From Periconia sp. R9002 (lineage: Eukaryota; Ascomycota; Dothideomycetes; Pleosporales; Periconiaceae): a stretch of DNA of 64,000 nucleotides. The stretch is from the NCBI GenBank assembly GCA_023627715.1, contig JAMAHW010000040.1, positions 124,001-188,000 of the forward strand, written 5' to 3'. The position numbers and the translations under genes are program-made. The notes beneath the pieces were generated by a model that was not told where the DNA came from, ran no database searches, and worked only from the letters and a program-made list of their open reading frames with translations. Each line of letters starts with the position of its first letter. The stretch's first letter is position 1. This document shows positions 33,292 to 45,956 of the stretch, piece by piece.

Positions 33292-33401
33292 TCCGCTCCC
33301 GCTCCCGCTCCCGCCCCCGCTCCTACTCCTACTTCTACTCCCGCTCCCGCCCCCGCTCCTACTCCTACTTCTACTCCCGCTCCCGCTTCCGCTTCCGCTC
33401 T
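33292..33401 (+). repeat. Hexamer minisatellite with 36-bp tandem unit
   Basis: Built of CCCGCT/CCTACT-type hexamers. Two perfect tandem copies of a 36-bp unit occupy 33304-33339 and 33340-33375, flanked by further CCCGCT and TTCCGC hexamers. In the plus frame the unit reads PAPAPAPTPTST, but a TGA at 33289 closes that frame just upstream, so it is not part of a visible gene. Confidence 0.9.
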
Positions 33402-34062
33402 AATGCATTTGCATACCCGCTTAACATAGCTAGCTGACGAATGTAAAGGATTAGTTATACAATATTATATAGCGTCTGAAGTACGCTGCCAACCTTTTTG
33501 TAGCCGTAATATAACTAGTCTCCAATTAATAGTATGTCTATTCTTAAATCAATACCTATCTTACGTCTTACGGGGTAGAGATGTATTCTAACCAGATTTC
33601 CCAACTTCGTTGTGTCATAGGGCAGATAGGACCAGGCATAAGTGCACGTTTGCGTAGTGGTGCTGTTAAGCCAGTCGCCTTGCCACAACTAATAAGGGTG
33701 TTTAGGTAAATGTATCCTATCGATGAAAGCTAAATTAACTACGCTGAGGAGGCGCCAGCTCATAGTGTGGTCTTGCTAGGGGCAATCTTCAATACGCCGA
33801 ACCTAGATCGGACATGGGTAACTCGGCTTACAAGCGCAATGTAGAGACGAGGTTCACACGAGATTCAGACGATTTGTTTAATGTACATAATGACTCAGAA
33901 TCTCATCGCAAACTCCCCGGAGAACGACACAAACGGTAAGGCACCTCGTCCCTCCCTGCATTGCTCTTGTCATCGTAGAGCGCGGCCTATCATTTATAAG
34001 CTACGCCTCACGCAGAGCCTGTTTTATTCAAGCTACGCGGCGACATCTCCAGTCTTCTTGTT
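33402..34062. other. Intergenic
   Basis: No gene seen. The reading frame of the next gene is open only from about 34000. Confidence 0.4.
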
Positions 34063-35048
34063 ATGCTACGGGACGAAACAGCCACGACTCTAACTCGCAC
34101 GTATCTTCGCTCTTTGATTGGGGCGACTGTCCCGCTAATGAAAGCCAAAATCCTCTCCCTTCCTGGCATACGCTGGCCGTACTCCGACATCGCAACCGAC
34201 AGATCCGAACTATCTAAAATGGATGCAGTTCTCAAGAATCGCACACATGCACAGGGCCAAAGTATATTCTTTGCGCGCTTGCCGCTGGAATTGAGAGAAC
34301 AGGTGTATGACAATGTAATGGGCCAGCAAACTGTCCATTTCACATTAGGTGCGAAGAAGACGTTTGGGCATTTTGTTTGCACGGGTGGTGTGGGAAGACA
34401 AGGGAAAGAGTGTGCTTGCCGTGTCCTGGTTAAAGGGTGCTCCGAAAGCGAACAATTGAGTAGTGCGTGCGTGAATTTGCTAAGAGCATGTCAGCGAATG
34501 TGAGTCTCCTCATCTTTCCATCTCACGTCAGGTGAGTTTGGTGTGCAATGTTGCCACAGATACTAATTGGAGCCAGACACACCGAAGCTTCCGCGCACCT
34601 CTACCGCTCACGGGCTTTCTCCCTTCTCCACCTAACCCATCTTCTCTACCTTCCAATACGCATTCCCCTTCGGTGCCTCAACCACATCCGCACTCTCCGT
34701 CTCCGCTGGGCGATCCGTGCATTACCTTATCTACGCCGCAGTTCCACAAGCGGCATTGCATACCAAGAAGACACAGCACATTGGGAGAAGGGCTGGGCGA
34801 TACTGGCCAGTATGACTGGACTGAGGGACTTGCGTGTTGTAATTTTTGATCCGAGTCCGCAGCAGATATGGGAGAAACATTGGTTGAAATTGCAGAGCCA
34901 GCTTCTGGTGTCGATTGAAAAAGTGATTAGGCCGGAATTGTTCGAGGTCGTGTTACCATATGCAACTTGTGTAACAGCAGAGGAAATGGGGGGTAGTAAG
35001 GTGAAGTTTATGAGACCTGACACAAGCACAGTGGAAACGCAGGAATAA
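34063..35048 (+). CDS. DUF7730/F-box-like fungal protein, 302 aa, two exons
   Basis: Exons are 34063-34499 and 34577-35048; the 77-nt intron GTGAGT...CCAG contains a perfect TACTAAT branch point, and the junction restores LLRACQRIHTEASAHLYRS. Residues ~69-87 (FFARLPLELREQVYDNVMG) are the usual F-box-like/DUF7730 opening. The joined segment is the conserved 'acquired-from-cell-structure' helix of these proteins, followed by LRLRW and a final part mentioning conserved LRDLRVVIFDP. The family is large and expanded in filamentous ascomycetes; function is unknown. An upstream exon cannot be excluded. Confidence 0.72.
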
Positions 35049-35407
35049 AGTACGAGCACTAATAAGTATTCTATTGAAATATAGGACGCTAGTTTCCAAA
35101 ATATAGTTTAATATATACATGTGCATTATTTGCGCCTGATCACCTATCCTTCTACCTTTTCACTTATATTGGACCTGAGAAGTCTAAAACATGATACAGA
35201 CACATCCCTCACGCAAATTTGCTCTCCGAATTCCATAGTTACTTTCTGCACTCCTTTGGGCTTACAGAACTGCATAGTTTATAAGACGGCGGTCTGCTTC
35301 ATATACCGAATTGGGTGCAATCGGAATATTATTGTCAATATCATATACTACTAGGAGGAATGCTGCCCCCTAGTTGGGCAACATACTTCACTTTAGAGCC
35401 ACGGTAC
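35049..35407. other. Convergent spacer, about 360 bases
   Basis: AT-rich; only short open frames. Confidence 0.5.
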
Positions 35408-36412
35408 TCACAAACCATCCTCAAAGCCTAGAATCTGCATCGAATCCCGCCACAGTCGCCCTTCTTCATCCTCGTCATACGTCCAGGACACCGCCCCAAC
35501 CGTGAACGGGTTCCCATCATCAGGCCCCATCTGTGCTTCTTCACAATTGTCCAAATACTTCCCACCTCTATTCTTCCACTCCTTCCCCACAGCTGCTAGC
35601 ACCGTCGTAGCCGCTCCCTGCTCCGGTGACTTGAGCGTCTTGGCAATAGCCTCATTGCTCAACACAGATTCTAAAAAGCCGTCGTTCATATTCTGCGCAA
35701 TGTCGGTGATAACAGCGCCCGGGTGAAGGCTCGTTGCATGCAGACCTCTATCCCCAAACCGACGCTCGATCTCGTTGGCCGTGTAAACATTCGCGAGCTT
35801 TGAGTTGGAATATACTCGGTTCCATGAATAATCTCCACTCCGCAGATTGTAATTATCGCTTTCGAACAGTCTTGCCGAACGATGTCCAGAAGATGCAACG
35901 AAGACGGCTCGAGAATGGAATTCCGGCGTCACACTCGCGAGCAGCGCATCCTTTAGGAGCAAAAACAATAGTAGAGGGCCGAGATGATTCGTGGCGAAAT
36001 GCATCTCGTGCCCATCTTCTGTGAATGTCAACTCAGGAGCTATGAGTCCTGCATTGGAGATGTACACATTGATGCGGTTTCCAGTCTCCGATAGGATCGT
36101 CGCTGCGCCTGCGCGTACACTGGCGAAAGAACTTAGGTCCATTTGCACCAGCGAGACGCGGCTTGATGGTAGGAGGTCGGAAATGGCAGTCTTTGCTTTC
36201 TCGAGGTTGCGGGCGGCGAGGATGAGCGTAGCGCCTGTGGTGTAGAGGGCGCGCGTTGTTTCCAATCCGATGCCTGCATGTCCTCCCGTTATAACTATAG
36301 TCTTTCCTACTAGCTTGTTTTGGAGGTTCTCGTCTTGAATGATTTGGAGGGCTGTGGGGCGGGCGTCGCCTGGGCCCTGGGGTTCAGCGTGGACCGCGGT
36401 GTGTTTTCCCAT
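35408..36412 (-). CDS. Short-chain dehydrogenase/reductase, 334 aa
   Basis: NAD(P)-dependent oxidoreductase of the retinol dehydrogenase/WW-domain-oxidoreductase-like SDR group. The nucleotide-binding motif is TGGHAGIG (residues 42-49). Arg68 in LILAARN suggests NADP preference. The strand motif NAG lies at 120-122, catalytic Ser174/175 in VASSGHRS, and the active-site Tyr201-x-x-x-Lys205 (YSNSK). C-terminal substrate-binding sequence is intact. It has no signal peptide or introns. A role in secondary metabolism or lipid metabolism is possible but not shown by the context. Confidence 0.88.
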   Translation of the reverse strand: MGKHTAVHAEPQGPGDARPTALQIIQDENLQNKLVGKTIVITGGHAGIGLETTRALYTTGATLILAARNLEKAKTAISDLLPSSRVSLVQMDLSSFASVRAGAATILSETGNRINVYISNAGLIAPELTFTEDGHEMHFATNHLGPLLLFLLLKDALLASVTPEFHSRAVFVASSGHRSARLFESDNYNLRSGDYSWNRVYSNSKLANVYTANEIERRFGDRGLHATSLHPGAVITDIAQNMNDGFLESVLSNEAIAKTLKSPEQGAATTVLAAVGKEWKNRGGKYLDNCEEAQMGPDDGNPFTVGAVSWTYDEDEEGRLWRDSMQILGFEDGL

Positions 36413-37599
36413 GGTGACGAGGTAGAGGCTGTGTTTGAATCACGGACTATATATAATACGGTGTTCTCTTTCTGTAAACATCAAATAGTCGAAGGGCCTT
36501 CGGGTGGGTTCTTTATATATATATCTCTCGAGGTATGAGATTACTGCATAAGCTTACTTGCGTAAATTGATCAAGCAATTTACAAGCTGGGTACTGTGTT
36601 GGGTTTAGCATGTGGTACGACTGCTGCATCTTCAAATAGCTGAGATGAAGTTAAACTTAGGAGGTTATTGGTTTACGGGCAAGAACGAGTCCAGTTTCCC
36701 CACAGCATTTTCCGCCATATTTTGTCCGTTCCCAAGCATGTCACTGTGCATGTTAAGAAAACGTAAGGATTTTCGACGCCCTTTGGATGACATGTGTAGC
36801 GCGGGTGACAAATCTCAAAGGGGAGACAAATCACTATGTTTTATTGATGCGAAATGCGAAATGCTTGGCCACGAGCAATTTCGATCATCCGAACGTCCGC
36901 CCGGCCATCACCGCCTCCACAGTGAAGCCCCCGGACCTACCTCTCTTCCTCCTTCGGTACTCACAACCAAATTATGCAGTGTACGGAACGTTCGGTCTCG
37001 AGCGGACCTCTATACTTTGATGCATCTCGGAGTTCGTGCATCTCTGCAATGAAGCTGTTCCTGTGCCTGCGCCCGTAACAAATAGAATTCTTAACTCTAT
37101 TTCTTATATGTTTCCCAGAACCGCTATTGTTAATATTTAACTAGAAGACGCACCCCTGTGCATTCCTGCATGCAAGCTCTTGTGGTAAGAAAAAAACAGT
37201 AAGCATACGGTTGCGCATAACACTAAACGTACACTCCCCTCCCTATAGACTATGACACAATTGGCCATTTTATAGAATATATATGAGAAGATATAGCTGT
37301 ACATTCATCGGATTATTGGGATTCAATGGCTGTTTAATAAGCGCACGAATGTTGAAAGACCTCAGACCCAGCTGCTTCTCTATCACATACCAACTATTCA
37401 CTAAAAATAGTATTAAAGCTATCTTTCAATATCCCGCCGTAAGATCTTGCAAGCAGAAGAAATTTATATCGGTAATCAGTATTCCCGGCCAAGGACGTTT
37501 ACCCAGTGTGCCCGCACCATGTGTCGATACCCAGGGTTGTATTACTCTGTGAGGATCAAAATTCAATTTCATCGGTAATCAGTATTTGTTACAAGCCCT
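36413..37599. other. Intergenic, 1.2 kb
   Basis: Open frames at 36612-37052 carry no recognisable domain. It includes a TATATATATA run near 36514. Confidence 0.4.
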
Positions 37600-38076
37600 T
37601 CAGATACATTGATATATTCCTATCATTCTTCTCACTTCCGCAATAACATGCTCCGCGAAGCCGTCCAGATACCAGGATTGGGACGCTCTCTTGAAAAGTA
37701 CAGCAGCATTCGCAAGGAAATTCATGGCACGTGGTCGTTGTAGGCCTATGAGATCGATGAAGCCTTGTGGTACTCGCTCGATCCAGAACAGAATAGCGTA
37801 CTTGGCTTCGAGCATGCTCTCATCGCAGTATGTGTGAGCTTACGCTTGTCTAAGCCAGTAGAGTACTCCCTCGTACGCCGGAACTTCATTCAATTCCTCA
37901 GACGGAAGAGATGTGATGAGAACTTCGAGGCAATGAATTCGGGAGTCCTCGGGGTTCAGCGATGCCTCTACTGGCTGCAGATTGCGTCTGTGCAGCTGCC
38001 TTTCCAGAAGACTATTGTCGATCGGGACTTGCCAATTGTCGCAGAATAACATAGATTCACTAATTTTCTGGGGCAA
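37600..38076 (-). pseudogene. C6-regulator C-terminal remnant with one in-frame stop
   Basis: Two open segments lie in the same frame, separated only by a TAA codon between LYWLRQA and YCDESM. Together they read as the C-terminal region of fungal C6 transcription factors of the Upc2-like class: LFWIERVPQGFIDLIGLQRP, then a helix ending RASQSWYLDGFAEHVIAEVRR. The N-terminal DNA-binding part is absent and no intron of workable size spans the stop. Family assignment is by pattern and only moderately certain. Confidence 0.5.
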
Positions 38077-38682
38077 ATTCGAGTTTCATTTATGATCACG
38101 TGACCAACCACTCTGTACCTCAGTGCTAGTATGTAGGCAACCACCCTCGAATGCCAACCGTTGTATTGCCGCCTGGCTATATAAGTCATATCTGTAGAAT
38201 TAGAAATAAAATTATATTCAAGCGTACAAATTCGGCGCGCAAGGCTATCATGACATTGAGATGTCTTAGGCAGATCTGACCGGCTGTGACTTCAGCCATG
38301 ATCAGAAATACGGGACGCGAACGAATCATCTGCATGCACATGTGCCAACCCCTCCTCAGCCTTTTGCACCGCCTGGCAGATCAGGGTTCTCCTTTCCTCT
38401 AAATGTCGCACTCTGGAATTTAAATGCTCCTCGCCCGTTCCACCTTGCCCTCCAGAATATCTAGCACTGAGAAATACCCGTGCCAAATGATCTGATCACA
38501 CTTTAGGATACCCTATTTGCGAAAGATTGTTTGGCGAAAATCACATTTTTTTTGCTCCTAGCTACATCAGATTTTTTGAAGCTATCGGGTTGTCCCCGTC
38601 CGCCCCCATCAGCGCTTTGGGACATTGATCTTGAGGTTCCATATCCACTCTCTTGGCGACAAGCACGGTCATCGTCCAAACC
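38077..38682. other. Intergenic
   Basis: No gene seen. Contains the second TATGATCACGTG word at 38091-38102. Confidence 0.4.
38091..38102. promoter_or_regulatory. CACGTG-core 12-mer, copy 2
   Basis: TATGATCACGTG, upstream of the C6-regulator remnant (minus strand) and about 580 bases from the HET gene start. Confidence 0.35.
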
Positions 38683-41600
38683 ATGAACCACCTTCCTGAG
38701 CCTCTCAACGCTACACCTCCTATCCGTATTCCATTCGTTGCATGCATTGATTGGGATGGCTTGGATTTTGAAAAATTCCCATCACGCCACGGATTTGCGG
38801 TAGATGCTGATGGGCAGCTTCTACTCGACATTATCGCCCCGCAAGAACTTGCTTCTCTGCTTCAATCGTGGTTGTATTTCGGCCTTTTGACGGAAATTCT
38901 TGGAGAGGCTGGCCGGAAACACAATTTTTGTCGAGTGAGTGCCAATGGTCTGGCACTCGATACCACCGGTTTGCACTACGCTCTCTTCTCCTCATTGCAA
39001 TTGAAGACAAAACGAAGGTTGAGACTGGTATACAAAATGGTTTGCCGCGTTCGCAACGTCTTGCAAAATGTTTCGGAACATCGTATTGCACGGTATCCCT
39101 CACTAAGTCATGTACTGCTCTCTGTGGAATCACTCTGCCAAACAGTAGAATCCCTCTCGTGGAAGGAATTCTCCGACCCAGTGAACCATTATACAGCATC
39201 TCAAGAATCTGCGAATATAATTTCTCGGAAGATGCTTGAGTCGTGAGTCCTATATTCGAGCGTGAAGATGAATTCCTGCTGACTGTAGCTCACACTCAGA
39301 GGATGGTGTCCCGCCTTAGTGAAGGGCGCATCTAAAGAGTTTGATATTAATACCTTCATTTTCATGTCACGCACGAAGCCACCAAAGGTGGCATGGATCA
39401 ATCATGAAAGTTGCTCAAGTTCAAAGTGCATTGCGAATCACGTACAGAAAGATGCTTACGAAAATCGACACGTGGTCGAGGGCTGTCGTTGTCGTCTTAC
39501 GTACGTGGAGGGAGAGGAAAAGAAAAAAATGATGGCCATCATAAGTCGTGGCCGTATACCACTAATTAAGATAGTTCGTCCTCTTCCTGCGAGTGTTAAA
39601 CTGGAAATCATTGAGCATCACCCACGACTTTCTTACACCGCGATTTCGCATGTGTGGTCTGATGGGCTTGGCAACCCCCACAGCAACGCTCTTCCCTTAT
39701 GCCAATTACAGAAATTGTATAGACTTATGCATGAACACCCATCCAGCGATAACTTTTTTTCGAGGGGCTATCGATCTACCGAGCTTTTCTGGATGGATAC
39801 ACTCTGTATACCACCTGTGGAATATGGCGATCCCGATTTCTCCTTGCGGCTCGATTGTATCGACCGGATGGCCCTCATCTATGCAAATGCATGGAATGTC
39901 TTGGTTCTAGACCACGGGTTACAGCAGATCAGAATTGGTGCGACTTCGTACGAGGAGATCCTTGTGCAACTGATTCTTTGCGCGTGGAATCAAAGATGTT
40001 GGACTTTGCAAGAAGCTGCTCTAAGCCGTCACATCTCATTTCAACTCGCCGATGGAATAGTTGCCCCCTTTGAAAAAACCTTCACTAAGATGCTCTACAC
40101 AAATGATTTGCATACCTCATTCTTCAGAAACCAACACTCCCTCTCCGCAACACTCATTTCATACGCAACCCATCTCCGGTCGGTTTTCTCGGGGTCCAGT
40201 CATTTTTTCGATTTTAGATATTATATCCGAGTACAGTTTTACAACTCTTTGAACCGGTCCATCATTCTATGGCGAAATGGCCGACCACGCAGTGCAAACC
40301 GGGTATATAATGCTGTGAAGCACCTCAGCACTCACTGGCGACGTAAATCATGTAATTTGGACCAAGTATGGAATGCTCTGCAAAAACTCACGACTCTAGA
40401 GCGACGTGACCAATCGTTCAATCTGGACGAGGTATGGAATGCTCTACAAAAACGCAGCACTACCATGTCCGAGGACCTCTACGTAGTGCTCGCGAACTTG
40501 CTTGGATTTCACCCATATCAATTGTCTGGTCTAGGAAAAGAACAGCGGGTGAAAGCTCTGATCTTGAGCATGGATCAAGTTCCTGTAACGCTACTTTATG
40601 CCACGGCGGAAAAGATTATGGACGAAACCTTCAGCCAACGATGGATCCCTGCACAAATTGGCAGGTACCGTCTCGAAAACCACACGTATATACAGAAAAC
40701 AACCGACGGATTCATCTGGGACGCAAAGGATTCTGTTATTGTAATTGAACCTTCGATAGCGAGAGACCCTGGGCCCGTCTGGATATATTTAGGCTTTTCA
40801 GGCACTCGTCCACAAGGTCCCTCCGACATTTGGATTTGTGTCAATCTATTTCGAGATTCCTCACATGAACCTTACGACATCACCTTGTTTCGGAAAAGTT
40901 TCATTGTAATCGAAAATTTCCATTTTAACGAACTTGTTCATGCTCCATCGCACAAAATTTGGAAAGCGGCAATGTTGCACAGTCCCGAAGCGCCTGAGTT
41001 GACGAATTTATCGACGGAAAAATGTAAATACCACTGCGCCACCTATGATTGTCCTGCGAGAGTAACTGTCGTCGTAGAGAACAGATGGGGCACTGCTCTA
41101 GTAAGGCCCGCAGAAGATCCCGGTCCGGTTCTAAAGCATAGTCCACGGTTAAACGGTACGACAAACCTGAACTCGTTGTCTGAAAGAAAAGAGCTGTATA
41201 CTCAGCCGCCAGGAGATACGCGTAAATTGCAGATACCTCTAGCAAGGACTAGTCAAGACGATTGCTTGTGGAATAAATGTAAATCTGCTCATTTTCCATT
41301 CCTAGATGGCAGAAATTCAATCGTTCGCCTGTCTTCAAAACACAGTATCCTTTTCAAGACAGAGTTAAAAATTTGTCTAGAGACTCGTAAGTGTCGCATG
41401 CCGCGAGAGTTATTCTTAGTTGTCTTTCCATGCACTAACAAGACACAAGCGGACTTGAAAAGCAACACGCCGCTTCAGGCCCGTCCGAGCCCGTTCAGCC
41501 ACGACGGGAGGTACCAAAAAAACATCCTGAATTACGTATATCTTACCTTGATGCTGTTGTACATCCTTGTTCCGTTAGCATTAATTGGCACCTACTACCA

Positions 41601-42024
41601 AGAAATGCTGCTATTTTCGATTGGCGAAGTGAAATATTATCTCGCATTTCAATGCGCAACGCTTGTTCTAACCTTCCTAATTTTCGCAGAAATTTACAAC
41701 ATTCCTTCTCCTCGTCAAATTCGATTCTGGTTTTTGATATTCTTGAATTTCAACTGCGCCGTGTCACCAGGAGCTTTAGGGATCTCCGAAAATCCTTCTT
41801 CATTGCCATCAGACTTCTTCTCCATGCGGGCGGTCGTTATTGTAGCTCCATGTCTGGCTGGGTTTACGACTATCTTCTTTTCGTACCTTTTTATGCGTCT
41901 TCACTATCGGCAGTGGATAATGACGTTTGATAGAGATTGGCGACCAGAAAAGACGAAGTGGTGGTGGAAGCCTATTGAGACAAGAAAATGGTTGAAGAAT
42001 CGATGGGGATCGGGCTCGGTGTAG
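38683..42024 (+). CDS. HET-domain protein with internal repeats and C-terminal membrane helices, 1094 aa
   Basis: Exons are 38683-39242 and 39300-42024, intron GTGAGT...CTCAG; the junction restores KMLESGWCPALV, a conserved pre-HET segment. A Cys-rich stretch follows (CSSSKCIANH...GCRC, about residues 224-252). The HET domain starts near residue 298 (YTAISHVWSDGLG), continues with FWMDTLCIPP and ends after CWTLQEAAL, around residue 440. Three near-repeats of 20-22 residues follow at about 520-580 (NRVYNAVKHL, NLDQVWNALQKL, NLDEVWNALQKR). The C-terminal 170 residues have four predicted membrane helices. HET domains trigger cell death in vegetative incompatibility; the membrane tail suggests anchoring. 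The repeat count may be variable. Confidence 0.85.
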
Positions 42025-43159
42025 CAAATGCTTTCCATCCTATCCAAGCATATATAGCCTGCCTTTCGAAATTGACGTCCTATGTTTCCATATTTTTATT
42101 TCCATATCATACTTGTTTTGGACGAGAAGTACATGTTTTCAACGGACATAGTCCAGAGGGGAAACAATAAGAAGACTCCGTTTCGCAGAATTGAATGAGA
42201 TTGCCAGAAGTATTAATTGATAATATCGCTTACGCTTTACCCTAATGCCCGTTTCTGTTGTTGATGAACGCGGTCTTTCGATTTCCTCACTTATTTCCCT
42301 GCGCGGCAAACGGCTGCGGGGTTTTGGACTAGCCTTAGCTACTTGGCTCCATCCGCCATCAGCATCAGCCTCAGCATCAGCATGTACGGATTGTACAAGA
42401 TTAATATGTTACGAATCGTGGATCTATTGTGTAAAGAAATGTCCTAAATGTCTAAACCGTGAATATGGGCGAGCCTCCCTACCTTCGGGTGCATTCCCAA
42501 CCCTCTCGCACAGTTTTGCCACTCATTCTTTGAGCGGGCTATGGAAACCTCGTCGCAGGAAAGGAAGCGGGAAAGGAAGTGGCGTACTGTGTACAGTACA
42601 CCAAGCTCGGATAAAAAGCTTATCGTGATAAGGCGAGATCATGGGCCCTCGGCATTATTCACTCTGTACTAACTTGGTTGACACAGACCCTTGTCTGCCA
42701 ACGAAACAGCCTTCCTTTTTAGGTTTGATATAGCGCGCATAGGACGTGTGATTGCAACAACGAGTTCAAGCAAACATCTTGTGCACCGAACACATAGTTC
42801 TATTACGATGATACCCCTCACCTGAAGATAACATTGATTGGCTGACCTGCCCTATCGGGTTGTAACTCTAGATACGCTCGCGCCTCTGAAATGGAGCTAT
42901 GTACGACCCAGCAACACAGACAAATCGCAAACCGTTATCTCATTCGGTAGTTGCTACGAACAGAGCAAATAGATGGTATCATCATCCCTGCATATGATAA
43001 CTACCTCTCCAAATGATACGGTGGCACAGGCCTCGCCCCCTCTCGTCCCTTCAATCAGGTACCGCATTTAAATCATTGATCTACCTGCGCAACGTATGGT
43101 TTTCGTTCCTTCGCGTCCTCCCGACCGAGCTCCTTGATCTACTGGCTCAGAGCCATATC
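42025..43159. other. Intergenic, 1.1 kb
   Basis: No gene accepted. A short imperfect hexamer run (catcag/cctcag) lies at 42355-42383. An open frame at 42245-42628 spans it and lacks domains. Confidence 0.45.
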
Positions 43160-45956
43160 ATGGCTACTCCAACCAATGAGAAAAGCCCAATGGTTCAAGA
43201 TGCCACTGCTCACGAACCGGCTCGTAAAGCTTCGGCAAAACTGCCCGGCTACGTTGCTGAAGAAGGACACAAAGTCGAGCACGATCTCGTCATTACTGGA
43301 GAAGATCTAGCCAACGTACAGACAACCGCAGAGGAACTGAGTTTGGAGGAGACGAGAGACATTCTGCGCGATGTCATCAAAAACCACGAAAACGACCAAA
43401 ACTTCCCCATCCAGGTTTTGCATTCCATGAAAGAATTTGTCGCAAATCATGACATCTTCGAACACCCAGAGAAATATGGCACTTTGATTACTGAGATGAA
43501 GGTGGAGGCTGCCTTGATCAAGGACGATAGTCCTTACCCTGAAGTCCGCGCTGTAAGTTGATCTTGTCAACTGCTCGGGAGTGAATTATTCACATTTCTA
43601 CGCACACCGTCCCTTGAATATCAAAGCCGGCGAAGTCAATAATCACCTCTCACTGACTTACCTTCTAGGTTGTTGAAAATACCGATGATACCACACTACC
43701 ATGTTCTACGATACGCGCCTGGACCATCGGCATCATCTACGTATCGGCCGGTGTCCTTATCAACCAGCTCTTCTACATCCGCCAGCCCACAATCACTCTC
43801 GAATCTAACGTCGCCCAACTCTTAGCGTATCCCGCAGGAAAGGCATGGGAGGCATGGGTCCCGGCCTGGGAGTTCACCTTGTTCGGACAAAAGCATAGTC
43901 TCAATCCTGGAAAGTTCAACAAGAAAGAGCATATGCTCATCACCATCATGGCTAACGTCGGTTTTACCACGCCTTACACCACGGATATTATCCTTTCGCA
44001 ATTCCTCCCACAATACTTCAATCAAGCTTACGCGTCACATTTCGGATACCAGATTTTGATTACACTTGGTACCAATTTCATCGGATATGGTATCGCGGGC
44101 TTGACACGCCATTTTTTGGTCTATCCAACCCACTGTGTCTGGCCCGCCAGTCTTGTGACAATCGCATTAAATCAATCGTTCCACGCCGAATCTGATAGTC
44201 CAGTACCCGGGCCGTTCAAGCGCATCTACAGCACTACAAGGCTGAAGTTTTTCACGCTAGCATTCTTCGGTATGTTTGTATACTTCTGGTTTCCAGGGTA
44301 TATATTTCAGGCCTTGAGCTTCTTCAGCTGGCTCTCGTGGATTGCACCAGACAACATCAATTTGGCTACGGTTACCGGCATGAATAATGGTATGGGTTAC
44401 AACCCGCTCCCAACCTTCGACTGGAATGTCCTCATTTATGATACTGGCCATTCGCCTCTCGTCCTTCCATATTTCTATTGGGTGAACCTTTTTATTGGGG
44501 CTGTGGTAGCAACCTTCCTCATTATGGGCATGTGGTATACGAACACTTACAACACTGGTTACCTGCCTATCAACACACCGCGCGTGTTTGACCACTTTGC
44601 GGGATACTATAATGTTACCCGCGCGATCGATCACCGAGGTATCTTTGATGCGGCCAAATATGAGTCATACTCGCCTCCGTTCTTGAGTGCTGGCTATCTT
44701 ACAGTCTATGTATATTTTTTCGCCATCTATACCTGTGTACTTACCTGGACGTTTCTCTACCACCGTCACGAGATCAAGAGAGGCTTGCGTAATCTCTTTT
44801 CACGGGCCCAAAGGAATACCTTGCACGCGGACGTGCACAACCGCCTTATGGCTAAATACCCCGAGTGTCCGGAATGGTATGTATCATTCAAATACGTGAC
44901 TGTTGTATCCCGACTGACCTCAGATTCATTGATATAGGTGGTATCTTCTCGTTCTCCTGGCCTCTATTGGTGTCTCACTTGGTGCTATCCTTGGTTGGCC
45001 AACCTACACGTCCGCCGGCGTCGTTTTTTATGGTATTGCCCTTTGCCTCGTCTTCGTCGTCCCTGTCGGTATCGTCAACGCCATTACCGGATTTGAAATT
45101 ACGCTCAACGTCCTCGCTGAGTTTATTGGTGGTGCGTGGAACCAGGGCAATGCGCTCGGAATGAACTACTTCAAAGCTTTCGGTTATGTCACATGTTCAC
45201 ATACCCTGCGCTTCAGCAAAGATCTCAAGCTTGCGCACTATTCAAAGATACCTCCACGCCATACCTTTGCGGGTCAGATGATCGCAACTTTTGTGGCTAG
45301 TTTCGTTGCGGTGAGCATCTTGAATTTCCAGATGACGCAGATTCCAGATGTATGTACGGCTACGCAAAAAGACCACTACACTTGCCCGGGTATCAACCAA
45401 TTCTTCACAGCTGCAGTGCTTTGGGGGACTGTAGGTCCCAAAAAGGTGTTCGGCCAAGGAGGCATGTACACTGCTTTGCTAGCCGGGTTCCCAATTGGTG
45501 TCATTTTCCCTCTTGCTGTTTGGCTCGCGAGGAAGTATTTCCCCAAGCAGGGGTGGTTGCGCGATATCCACCCGCCTGCGTTCTGGTATGGAGGAATCCA
45601 ATTTGCTCCTGTAAGTTACACATCCCTTTAGTTTCTAGCTGATTTTCACTAACAACACCCAGTGGAATTTATCCTATATGTGGCCCAGCGTCATTGTCTC
45701 ATACGTTTCACACATCTGGCTTAAGAAGAGGTACACCGCGTTCTGGGCAAAATACAATTACGCCTTCTCCGCCGCACTGTCGTCCGGAGTTGCTATTGCA
45801 GCTATCGTCATTTTCTTCGCTTTGCAAATGCAGCATGTGAGTATTGACTGGTGGGGCAATAATGTTGTCGCGCAGGGGTGCGAGGGTACACCGTGTGTAC
45901 GACATAAATTGGCGAAGGGAGAGTACTTTGGACCTAGGATGGGAGAATTTCATTGA
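43160..45956 (+). CDS. OPT-family oligopeptide transporter, 855 aa, four exons
   Basis: Proton-coupled importer of small peptides (or related compounds) in the plasma membrane. Exons are 43160-43552, 43669-44876, 44938-45610 and 45663-45956; introns of 116, 61 and 52 nt all keep the frame. The cytosolic N-terminus (about 140 residues, with an EE-rich LSLEETRDILRDVI) is followed by many membrane helices. Signature segments are HSLNPGKFNKKEHMLITIMANV-type at about residue 205 and HYSKIPPRHTFAGQ in the second half. The ending WWGNNV...GCEGTPC is usual for fungal OPTs. An in-frame ATG at 43013 or further codons upstream exist; 43160 fits family N-termini better. Confidence 0.92.

Noticed and set aside
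33292..33401. CRISPR-like array
   Set aside because: It is a hexamer minisatellite without spacers, in a eukaryotic genome.
36612..37052. 146-codon open frame
   Set aside because: No family resemblance and no splice-supported extension.
42245..42628. 127-codon open frame between the HET and OPT genes
   Set aside because: Spans a simple hexamer run and has no recognisable domain.
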